Source of the DNA: Amoeboaphelidium protococcarum | Lineage: Eukaryota; Aphelidiomycota; Aphelidea | Assembly (NCBI GenBank): GCA_023515745.1 | Contig: JALECJ010000258.1 | Coordinates: 2,236,501 to 2,300,500 of the forward strand | Direction of reading: 5' to 3' | DNA: 64,000 nt | Shown here: piece after piece, positions 50,501-60,400 of the stretch | How positions within the stretch are numbered: the first letter of the stretch is position 1 | How the letters are laid out: each line of letters starts with the position of its first letter | Program-made: the position numbers and the translations under genes | Notes under the pieces: generated by a model | Databases searched by the model: none | What the model was told of the DNA's origin: nothing | The model's input: only the letters and a program-made list of their open reading frames with translations

Positions 50501-53500
50501 ATGAAGTGGTGTTTTATGAAAATGCATTTGGCAAGGATGAAACTCAGTATGAGTAAGATGTGCTATTCTTCTTTTAAAGTCTCCAAAATTCTGGTAATCA
50601 CAACGGTGAGTAGTCAGATGGAGCTCTCCAATCTCAATTATAAGAGAATGAACTAGGATAAGACTATGTGGACTCGTCTATCAATGCAGAAAAGCAGGAC
50701 GATGTGTCAGAATCACTAAGTGGTCAGTAATTATCCGATAAGCAATTTAATGTTCTAAATGGAGAAAGTAAAGAAGTACACACTGTGACTGATCATATTG
50801 TAAGCGCTGAGCAGAGTAGTTTGGTACCTGGTGACAATTAAGGTGAGTCCTCAACGGGCGAGAGCTCTGGATATTAGCAGGTTTCCGATCGCGCTTGTCC
50901 TAAGCTACCTGAATCCGAGTTTCAAGACTCCGATTCTGAGTGGCCTATCCCTGATTCTACTCCTTAAGATGATGAACTGACATCTTTACTTTTACAGGTT
51001 ATGGAGCAAGAGATGGGTTCGATTGAAGCTAAGGATGCCTTGTTAACTGCCTTACTTACAGCACCTAATCCCGTGGACGCCACCAAGGTCGATACGTATG
51101 ATTTCCCTATTCCCTCTACCATTGCTGAAGCACTTAGTTTTCCTGATGCCATCCATTGGAAAGCTTCCGTTGATTCTGAATACTCTAGTCTTCTTAAAAA
51201 TAATACCTGGGTGGTCGTAGATAAGCTCCCTCCTGGTAGAAAAGCTCTGCCTTGCAAGTGGGTCTTCAAAATTAAGACGAAGTCTGACGGTACGGTGGAG
51301 AGATACAAGGCTCGGCTAGTGGTCAAAGGCTTTAAGTAGAAAGCTGGTATAGACTATAATGAGGTATTTGCACCCGTAGCCAAATTCTCTACCATCAGAC
51401 TTGCACTTGCTTTGGCTGCTCACTATGGTCTTCTAGTCAAGTAAATGGACTTCTCTACGGCATTCCTGAATGGTTTACTCGAAGAAGAGATTTATATGAT
51501 GGGTCCAGAAGGGACTGAACTGGAAGGCAAGTATGTCAGGCTGAAGAAGAGTCTCTATGGCTTGAAATAAGCTCCTAGATGCTGGAATACAGCCGTGGAC
51601 TCCTATCTGAAGAAGATTGGTTTCAAGAGATCAAAAGCCGACAACTGTCTGTACTATCGGGGTCATGGTGAGTCCTTGTTTTTGATTGTCCTCTATGTCG
51701 ATGATATTCTGTTGATCAGTAAGGATAATAAAGATATCAAGCAAGTTCAAAAGGAACTGAAAATGCAATTTGACATGAAGGATTTGGGCGATGCTGAGTT
51801 TATAGTTGGTATGAAAGTAGAGCGTGACTGGAGTAAGAAGACTATCTAGCTAAGTTAACCAGCGTATATTGATAAAGTGCTTTCTCGTTTTGATATGGTT
51901 GGCTGTAATTCTGCTGCAACTCCAATTGCTTAGCCCAAAGCTAGTAAATTGGATGTATAGTCTCCCATTCCTGAATCCCAGTTTCGTGCTCTAGTTGGGA
52001 GTGTCATGTATTTAATGGTGGGAACGCGTCCTGATATATCATTTGCTGTAAGTCAATTATCATCCTGTCTCGTAAAACCATCTTAAGATACTCTTCAATA
52101 GGCTAAGAGGCTTCTACGATACCTGGCTGGAACGCGTGACTTCAAGCTCACGTTTGATGGAAACGCTGATTGGAAGCCAATTGCTTTCGCTGATGCAGAC
52201 TTTGCTTCTCAATTGACAAGAAGATCTATCACTGGTTTAGTTGTTAAGATGTGTAACGGAGCTGTTACATGGAAGTCAAAAATGCAAACCAAGATTGCTC
52301 AGAGTACAGCTGAAGCTGAGTATTACGCCGTGTATTCTGCATGTCAAGAGTTGGTCTGGATGAAAGAACTACTGCTTGAGATTGGTGTATTGTCAACAGA
52401 TAAGAACTGTGGCAATGTCTCAATGGATTAATCAACTCTAAAGTAAGTCCAGGTCAATCCTGCTGACTCTTTGATTATCATGGAAGATAACTAGGCATGC
52501 ATCGCGCTGAGTAAAAATCCCGAAAAGTTTTAAAGGACTAAACACATCGAAGTGAAATATCATTTTGTGCGAGAACTGGTTGCTGATGGTGTGGTAAAGT
52601 TGCTATACTGTCCTACAAAGAATCAAACTGCAGATATCTTGACAAAGGCCCTGTCTCGCGATGCACATGCATAACATCGACGCGGTCTTGGGCTGAAAAG
52701 TGATTACTGAACAGGCGAGAGTGTTGAAGCATGGCGTCTATAATGTTCAGATCACTGCCAAGACTCTGCCAAGACTGTAGTGCAAGACCTTATTGAACTA
52801 AGTATGTTACATCACTGCACAAACAAGTCAGCTGATCTACCAGTATAAAAGCTCAATCTAGATGATCTGTATCTTTTCTATGATTACGTGTAAATACAAT
52901 TATTACTTTACCGTATACTTTCTTACTAATACCACAACACTTCTCGTACCAAAACCTTGTCGTCACCTCAATAAAGAATACACTTACCCAAAAACCAATA
53001 AAATCTTCAAAGTCCACAGAAAGTCCACAGAAAGTCCAAAACCAGAAGGTCGCAGCAGCAATAGAGTACCTACACATTCAACAGGTTAGAGAACATGGTC
53101 TAGGACCTTTTTTGGTATTTTTATTTTTTATATTATTTTTTTTTGTATTTTTTGTATTTTTTATTATTAAACTACGTTAGTTGTGTATTAGCTGTTGTTG
53201 TCGTCGTAGTTGTTGTGTAGTCGTGTAGTCGATCCTATATACAGAGTAGGAGAGGGCATCCAGATTCAAATTCATGAACTACACAAACGAGCATTATAGA
53301 TAAGAGAATTGCAAACAGATAAATATAAACTTACTCAGCGATGATTAGCTCCTAAAAGTAGTCCCACAAGGCAAACCAGCCCTGATTCGACTTACCAGCT
53401 CTGTTCCGCTCAATGTAGAAGACCATTGTAGCATAGTAGGCAGTCTGCAAGAAGGGGATCTCGATCTAGGTGCGTCTATAAAAAGACTTGCCATTAGACC

Positions 53501-54410
53501 AAGGAACCATCTTCTTTACTTCACCGGCTGCCATCTGCTCTTTTGGCAATCTTTCAGGCTTGGCCTCCCGAAGGATGTCAAAGTCTTCCAGATTGTCAGG
53601 GGTGACAGAGTGCCATACGCGGGAGAAGCGACGAGTACCACCCATTGTCTTCAGCTTAGCCTACCACCTGTCTGTTGTTTCTTTCCTCACCCTTTCATCG
53701 ACTTCCCCATTGTCGATGTATTACGCCGGACCACAATTCATGGCTTTAAGGAAGTTGTCAGCACGACTGGATTTACCAGCCTTCTACTGAATTTCCTTAT
53801 TACCCAGTGCAGCCAAGCGCAACTCAACCATAGGTACACCGAATCCGGGACGAGGGGATCGAAACTCGCCAGTCGGAAACACCGGAGCACGAGGCATCAA
53901 CGGTGCAATAACCTGACACAGAGCAGAGGCAGGAGCGGCATCACTAGACTCAGGACCAGGAGTACCAGGAGGACCAGCAACAGACGGAGCAGCGACAGAA
54001 AGCGGAGCAGAGTCAGCAGAGCCAGAACCAGAGCCAGTGTTGCCTTGTGTAACCACTGTCGCCTCAGATTGCTGGCTTTTCCCTTCATCTACTCTCGAGG
54101 CCGGCTCTCCCGTCACTGACACAGAGTTCAGCACTTGTCTAGGAGGCAGAGAAGTAGAGAAGTTACTAGGACCATGCTACATCTTCAGTACTTGTGGTGT
54201 TTCGGGTGGGATGGAGGTGGAAATGAGAGGGGATGGTGGAGGTGGAGCAAATCGAAACGCCCAACAAGCAGCTGAAGAGTAGCGCATTCTGACCACAGTG
54301 GTGGCGCCCAACAGAGTAGTAGTAGTAGTAGTAGTGGTGGTGGTGGTGGTAGTTGTAGTTTCTGCATTAGATGCATCACTAAAGTCGCACAGTTCTCCAG
54401 CAATAAACAT
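47572..54410 (-). CDS. Membrane-protein gene disrupted by the copia insertion
   Basis: The first exon (54410-53335, donor GTAAGT) encodes a Thr-rich run, a Pro/Ser/Ala-rich region and a conserved-looking segment (ERLPKEQMAAGEVKKM, LQTAYYATMVFYIERN). A 265-nt intron leads to an exon from 53069 (YSIAAATFWFWTFCG). That exon is cut at 52940/47825 by the retrotransposon and resumes through introns ending at 47730 and 47634, closing at TGA 47572. Every junction is canonical. An alternative with a 32-nt intron (52956-52987) continues through a very hydrophobic exon to a stop at 47266. Several membrane helices are predicted either way; the family is unknown. Unless another intact allele exists, the gene is broken. 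Confidence 0.55.
47821..47825. repeat. Target-site duplication, left copy
   Basis: CTTCT immediately left of the 5' LTR, matching the five bases right of the 3' LTR. Five-bp duplications are typical of copia integrases. Confidence 0.9.
47826..48043 (+). repeat. 5' LTR of copia element (218 bp)
   Basis: Begins TGTTG and ends CAACA. It appears identical to the 3' LTR over its whole length. A TATAAAA box lies at 47948-47954, so transcription would start shortly downstream. Only 17 nt separate the LTR end from the gag ATG. Confidence 0.95.
48061..49107 (+). CDS. gag: Copia gag
   Basis: A 348-residue capsid/nucleocapsid protein starting 17 nt after the 5' LTR. It opens with the typical copia gag N-terminus (FNGLNHSRWSRALKTEMQ) and ends with a CX2CX4HX4C zinc knuckle (48907-48948) followed by a basic tail. 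It contains TAA/TAG Gln codons. The frame is closed by a single TGA at 49105-49107 directly followed by CTA, and pol continues in the same frame. Gag would therefore be the main product and Gag-Pol the result of stop-codon read-through. Confidence 0.9.
49108..52710 (+). CDS. pol: Copia pol (protease, integrase, RT, RNase H)
   Basis: 1,200 codons in the same frame as gag, beginning right after the gag TGA, with no ATG of its own nearby. The protease motif is DSG (49204-49212). The integrase has the HHCC zinc region (HARMGH ... CEIC) and a DDE core (DLVGPI, VDDYTGY, PQLNGKAERKNR). The reverse transcriptase has KWVFKIK, QMDFSTAFLNG, SLYGLKQAPR and catalytic YVDD (51694-51705). RNase H has ADADFA, STAEAEYYA and KHIEVKYHFVRE, ending at TGA 52708-52710. 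No frameshift or premature TGA is seen, so it looks functional. Many conserved Gln (for example in LKQAPR) are TAA/TAG. Confidence 0.95.
52722..52939 (+). repeat. 3' LTR of copia element (218 bp)
   Basis: Reads the same as the 5' LTR (TGTTG...CAACA). It is preceded by a purine-rich tract and followed by CTTCT (52940-52944), the right copy of the target-site duplication. Confidence 0.95.
53100..53175. other. T/A-rich low-complexity tract in intron
   Basis: A run of T and A lies inside the inferred first intron of the disrupted membrane-protein gene. On the minus strand it is A-rich. I see no gene in it; it may explain the unusually long intron. Confidence 0.5.
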
Positions 54411-54558
54411 TTTCCTTTCGTAGATGTGTAGAGCCAGGAGGATAAGAAATTAGTGCGGGGCCGAGTTTGCGTTTTGTTCGATGTTTGTTTGTTTGTTTCC
54501 ATTTTACAATGGTCATGTGATATGCTCTGAAACGGAGTGCCTTTGTTTCACATTGTCT

Positions 54559-54572
54559 GAAACGCGCGTTTC
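54559..54572. promoter_or_regulatory. Palindromic GAAACGCGCGTTTC within a GAAACG cluster
   Basis: A perfect 14-bp palindrome in the 280-nt divergent region between the membrane-protein gene and the small ORF at 54690. Further GAAACG/CGTTTC copies lie near 54532, 54592 and 54613. It resembles a double E2F/MBF half-site, as upstream of MCM5. A factor-binding site is inferred from symmetry and clustering. Confidence 0.5.
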
Positions 54573-54689
54573 ATCGATCGGGCTCTTACTTTGAAACGGA
54601 TTGGTACACACACGTTTCGTCCATTCATCTACATAGCAACTGCGTTGAACGCGAGACATGCCGCAGTCAGCCCACATTCTCTCGGCGAT

Positions 54690-54893
54690 ATGAATAATAT
54701 TTATCGTGCATTTACGTCAACAATTATATTTTTAATTTTTATTGGCTGGCAGAAGCATCTGAATACAATCCATGTGTGGTCCGAGACGAATGGCCCATTA
54801 AGCGCGCTTGGTTTTGGTTCTAAATTTCCCGCTCTGGCCCACAATCATAAGATGTTAAATCTTCAAATATGGAATCTTAGTTCTATTGATTGA
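54690..54893 (+). CDS. Small putative membrane protein (67 aa)
   Basis: ATG-to-TGA frame of 67 residues with one hydrophobic helix near the N-terminus (STIIFLIFIGWQ) and a polar C-terminal half. It resembles in size and layout small single-pass mitochondrial or ER subunits, but I recognise no family. No TAA codon; one TAG. It lies just downstream of the GAAACG cluster. Moderate to low confidence because of length. Confidence 0.35.
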   Translation: MNNIYRAFTSTIIFLIFIGWQKHLNTIHVWSETNGPLSALGFGSKFPALAHNHKMLNLQIWNLSSID

Positions 54894-55609
54894 ATGTGAT
54901 TGTTCTGTTGCTTTCGTCATGGTTAATGAAATAAATAGGGAGAGAAATGTAAAAATATATAGACGGCGAATCTAAATGTGAAAGAGACTATGTGTTTTAT
55001 CCATAAAATGCCGCGTTTCAACTCTGGTAAATTATCACTATTTGAGGGGCCACTCAGAGTGGTGCCTGTCATAGTGAGCCGTAATCGAGCATGGATATCG
55101 AAAGAGAGAGAGAAAACGACTGATTACTAATTATCTGAAAATAGACCTCCACTTCATTATATTAGCAAAATCTGCATCTGATTTCCAATACTAGTTAAGA
55201 ATTTTCAAGTTATATGCTACTGACGATTCATGGGACGTTTAATAAATACATACAGAAGAAGCAGTATGAGAAAACTACATACCGCCCCAGGAACGGCTTT
55301 GACGCGTCAGACTAATGATGGCCCAAGGCGAAACGTAAAGGACACTCCTTTAATTCTCGACTTTAAAGAGGATGTAGTCTATGAATTTGACTAATATAGA
55401 ATGACAAGTATATCTTATACTTACTGAATAATTATCAATATAATTTACTTCTAATCTCTCAGTAAATTTCTTCCAGTCTAAACCACAGTCCTTTTGCTTT
55501 CACACGGTTGTAGATTTTCAATTCTTTTTTCAAATTACACGCGAAACCGCTCGATTATTAGTTTACATCCACCAAAAGCAACATTATTATATACGAGGAT
55601 TATATCATA
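54894..55609. other. Intergenic, nothing recognised
   Basis: About 715 nt. AT-rich, with a CGCGAAAC word near 55541 shortly before the CCCH gene. No conserved coding frame or RNA gene found. Confidence 0.45.
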
Positions 55610-57358
55610 ATGAGCAGAAAGAAGCAGATACTATGCCGTAACTTTTTGAAAGATGGTCGCTGTAAGTTTGGTAGTAGATGCGATTATTTACATGCTTTGA
55701 AAGAGCCGCCTATGCTATAAACGGTCGAGTAATAATAACCTGAAGTGGTGGTGCAAGAGAGGCGAATGTCTGCACTCCTGCCATAAATGCTGGCATCGCA
55801 GTCTCTATTCAAGAGCTATTTGATAGAAGAGGACTAGGCAATTACAGCGGTCAAGTAAATCTTAATGCGTAAGAAGAGTATGATTAAGAACACGGTGGTG
55901 GCAGAGAGTCTGAATAAACTGCTCTTGGCTGAGGATGATTGGATATCATCGCTGTAGCAGTTTACTGATCTTTTGCCGGAGCATTATAGTTCATAGTCTC
56001 CAGATGAGCCACTTACATCTTCATACATTCAGTCACTATCCGTTGTACTCGATCGCTTTCTTAATTTAAATGAGCAAGAGTCTCCGAATGATTATCTTCT
56101 GGATGCTTTTGGGTGCCTCCTACCGCTTATCACTCGTCTCATTGAAGTTGAACAGAATTAGCTGGTATAAGGTACACCAAAAGGCACAGCAGCAACAACA
56201 TCATCTTCAATTACTAATAAAAAGGCTGCCGTGTCTAGAAGTGGATCACCTGAGAGCGATCAACCTGCGAGTAAAGATTATGTTATTGTCGTTCCTCTAA
56301 AGATTAATATTACCACTGTACTGAAATATGCTGAACAAGCAACATCGCCTTCACAAAAAGCCCATGTGCAAAGTGTGGTCAAGTAAGGCAAAGACATGAT
56401 ATACTGCTCTTTTGCGTCCAAGATGGAGGGAATTCAATTTTTGCACCTTATCAGAGGTGAACGCAAAGGCACAGATGCTCATTGGAAGGTGCCTCATATG
56501 AATAGAACTTCTGTGAATAATAGTGTATACAGGAACGTTTTTGAATTCAGACCATTAGCGTCTGATGTGGGTGGTCTTTTGAACTGTGAACACACTCCCG
56601 CTGACCTTTTGGAGTTTTATCGGCGCATGAAAGTGGACCACTTGTTCATAGACAGGGGATATAAATACTTTATGGTGTCTATGAACAACGATTTGCTTGC
56701 TAAAAGTATTATGGAACAATCAGAGGATAATGGTATCTTTTATATTGGAAATATTGGATACCGGACTATAGTTTGCAAGTAGTAAGGCTCTGTCAGCAAT
56801 AGATATCTTGAAGCTCAACCAGATTATTTATCTCAAGCTGCGCTGGCATTGAGTATTCAGAGCGATGACTAAAAAAGCTTGGTATCAGGGAGTAGTGTTA
56901 ATGGGTATTCAACATCTTCAAGGCTTAACAAGAGTTCAACACGTTCACTCTAAAAAGATGGACCGTATTTTTAAGATCGTCGACATGATGATGACGGTGA
57001 TGATGAAGAGTAGTAATTGAATCCGCTGAAAAGTCTTTACGATAGAGTGTCTCTACACTGTGAAGATAGCTTGGTTCAGCCTGCTCATTTTGAGTATTTA
57101 ATTGTGGTGATGCAGCGTCTGTTAAGTCAAGGTTTTGTTCAGCCCAAGAGAGTTACTGTGGCCCCATATTTATAGAAATGTGACTGCTATACTTAGGCTG
57201 GGTGTTCATCATTCAAAGAGTATGTTGCACTGGCAGTTGAGAGAGGTATCGTCACTATTGGAGGTGCTCAAGCAGATGCCTGGATTCAACTGTCACCTCG
57301 TTACATTGATTATCTACCTGCATCGCCATCTGTGCTTCGTTATTTACGGGAAACTTGA
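55610..57358 (+). CDS. CCCH zinc-finger protein with LOTUS-like C-terminal domain
   Basis: A 582-residue single-exon protein. The N-terminus is a CX8CX5CX3H finger (LCRNFLKDGRCKFGSRCDYLH), an RNA-binding type. The middle is predicted helical with a globular region (LHLIRGERKGTDAHWK, LLEFYRRMKVDHLFIDRG). The C-terminal ~75 residues resemble an OST-HTH/LOTUS winged helix (LIVVMQRLLSQGF...SSFKEYVALAVERGIVTIGG). CCCH plus LOTUS would suggest RNA regulation or RNA-granule function; the LOTUS call is pattern-based. An acidic Asp-rich segment precedes it. Many TAA/TAG codons; TGA stop. It converges with RPC1 about 100 nt away. Confidence 0.7.
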
Positions 57359-57458
57359 TGATTGATATTTGATAAGAGTATATTATTAAGGTTTTCTAAT
57401 ATAGTACCAATCATCTTCATGATAATAGTCATTTCGGATGCTCAATTTCTTATTTAAA

Positions 57459-60400
57459 TCAACCTTGTGCAAAGATGGATGGATGATACTCGGGCACATC
57501 AAACAGCAAAGGTCTTTGATATAATGACTGCTTCTTTTGATCTTTTTATGGAGAATATTTCTTCTATAATGCCCAAGAACCTTAATCACTGCCACCGTTC
57601 TAATCTTCGGACAAGTCAACTTATTGTAGAATCTTGAACGCTCCAGTACCTACATTCATATGCACACCCATGATAATACGCTCAGATACTCCCTCAATGT
57701 GGTCAACTTTAGAATAGGTGGACGCGTCAAAGAGGTGATCAGTGGTCTTCTCAAATGAGGCCAACATGAGAACACTATCTTTCATCTTGGCAATTCCAAA
57801 TCGCGTTATGCCCAATACTTCACCCTTAAATGTCATGATATCAGCCAGAATCATCACATGCCTAGAATCAATTGTCATACCGTGACTACTCATAGTATAC
57901 TGAATCTAGTCGATGATGGATTATCTGGCAGCTTCAATACCCAGCACCGACTCAACTTCAGCAATGTGGTTACTGGTCGACTCTAATCCAACGACACCAT
58001 CGGTGGTCATCACCTATCGCAAACCATAACCTTCTGCTAAAAGTTCATAATGACCGCTCTTGCCCTGCTGTTCATTGATCACAGCCCTGTTCACAGTCGG
58101 GATTCCGCAAATAATTACATCAGTGATCAATCTCTTTACTCTTTGCAGTTCATAGAATGCCGAGTCAGCCTTCTTAGCATCATGCACCAGGATTCGTATG
58201 GCCTAGTTCTTCTTTGACATTTAGATATCTGATGCACCAACTTTGAGCTTTGGAGCCTTAGCTATAGCTGTACATATTGAACTCTCATCAATCTCGAGTT
58301 GCAACTGGCGTATAGCTTCCCAGTCAACCTTGAGATCTAGATAACAAGCAGACCCAGATATCACTTCCTACACGTACTCAACAACTTGGCCCAACTTGGT
58401 AGCCTCAATTCTTCCCTTGACAATTCTAGCCACAGTCTGATTATCATCCTTGACAAGTTTAGCCGTGATGATCGGAGTTTTGATAAGCTTCGAGGCATTG
58501 ATAATCTCCTTAATACGCGGTACACCTAAGGTGATGCTCATAGACGCGACACCAGCAAAGTGAAAAGTTTTCAAAGTCATCTACGTACCTGGCTCACCAA
58601 TAGATTGTGCCGCAAGAGCCCCCACAGCAGATCCAGGTTCAATCTTGGACTTGTAATACTTTCGCCGGCAAACGTTGACAAAGTTTTCCAATATCTTTTG
58701 AGTGACTTTATAGCCAGGAGTCGATGCCTTAGGAGCCACTTTTTCTTCCACAAAAGCCACTACACTTTCACCATACTGCTAAGGGCAATGCTATAGGAAC
58801 TCTCCATCCATGACCAACTGCTTAACCACGTCACATACTTAATCTGGTAACAGAAGCAGATCATCATCTTGCGCTCTATGTAAATTCATACAAGCCAAAA
58901 AGTTCTTATTAAAATCCACAGGCACATCATTACCTTCCATTGATGTGGGATCCAGTTTATCATTTCCATACTCAAACTGTATCATTGATCCGACACTACT
59001 TCTCACACTATAGTCATAGCTCACGGATAAATCTTCCAATGCCTTCATCAGTCTACGCTGCATGTAACCAGTCTCGGCCGTGTCAAATACATGCAAACCA
59101 TTAGCCAACCCGAAATTTAAAGTAGATGGCACAGTCAGATCGTACACTTTCATACCAGGTTAAGCAGGCATTTTGACAATCTCCACAATCTCATCCAACA
59201 CAACATCATTCTGAAAGGCGTAATTGCGGTGTTGAAGAGAACACTGCATTGACTTTAGTTACCTATCCTTTTCAGGAATTAGCATAGTAAGATTATCTTT
59301 CAGCACCTGAGCCCATTGTGCAGAAAATACAACGCGATGTTAAGGAAGGACATTATCAAACTCATTGGACTCACTGTCATCGACTTGGATGCTTCCAAAC
59401 GCACCTAAGCGACTACATAGCATTGCAATACCTTCAGACATACGCAGAGATGCAGCACCAGAATCAATAATGTACTCACAAACTGATCCATTTTCAGTAA
59501 AGTAACCATCGAGAAGACCGATAACAAATTCCATTGGGGAAGTAAAAGCAACATCAGGCACAAACTTTTAACCAGCCTCAGATCCAAACAACTTCTTCAT
59601 AAACCACGCGAAAAGCATCGAACAGCCATTTATAGATTAGCGTATTCCGTTCTTAGGACTCTTTACGGTTGTATGCTCCCAAGGTATGTTCAGCTTATCA
59701 AACCAACTTTCAACAAAATTCTGTACATTCATGTCATTATTAGAGATGCTGATTCTTCCAGACTAGATATCATAATCACCTTGAGCCAAATACAATCCAA
59801 TAAAGACTCCATTCTCATAATTCAATTAAAATTAGTCAGGAACGCGACTATACTCATGCAAACCATTAGCATAAACATCTTCTGGTAGATAATCCTGCAT
59901 ATCAACATACTGAACAGTGACAGCAGGCTCAGCCAACTACATAGTCACTGGCATTTAATCTCCAATGACAATCTATGAAGTCAACTTCTCTTCAAACTTT
60001 CTAGTGATCTTGTCATATATCAATAGAGACTTTGACTCAACAACCGTCACAGAACGACCGCCCCTAGTTTTGACTTCATACAGAACTTCACCAGGATCGT
60101 GACGCGTCACAGCAGTGACTTGAGCCCACGATACATATCCATCGGAATTAGTGGTCGGAATGTACACTTCATTTCTAACCGCGACATCATTACCGATTCT
60201 TAACAACTCTGTATCATACTCCTACTACAAAGTAACATGACTGCCGTTCACGGACAACAAAGAATCAATCCAATCTCCAATGAGGACACGCTTCGACTTT
60301 CCATCTTCAATAATAACCAATGCTGTATCTCCAGTGACACTCTTCACGGAAGTATCCACCAAACCTTCACGTCCAGATGCTGCGTGGAAGAAGAATTCTG

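Larger units (their letters stand above)
47826..52939 (+). mobile_element. Intact Ty1/copia LTR retrotransposon
   Basis: A 5,114-bp element: 218-bp LTRs, gag, and pol in the order protease-integrase-RT-RNase H, a polypurine tract (AGGCGAGAG) just before the 3' LTR, and CTTCT target-site duplications. Its reading frames need TAA/TAG as Gln, so it is adapted to the host code. LTR identity and intact frames suggest recent insertion and possible activity. It lies antisense within an exon of the membrane-protein gene. No ordinary initiator-tRNA primer binding site follows the 5' LTR. Confidence 0.96.

Noticed and set aside
53100-53175. T/A-rich tract as a replication origin or second transposon tail
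   Set aside because: No matching terminal repeats or target duplication; simple low-complexity intron sequence is sufficient.
53610-54119. 169-codon plus-strand ORF
   Set aside because: Arg/Ser/Thr-rich shadow of the minus-strand exon, which has the better start, composition and splice donor.
59082-60341. Treating the RPC1 insert as a spliceosomal intron
   Set aside because: It is 420 codons without TGA, in frame, and carries ordered intein motifs; there is no GT-AG boundary at the junctions.
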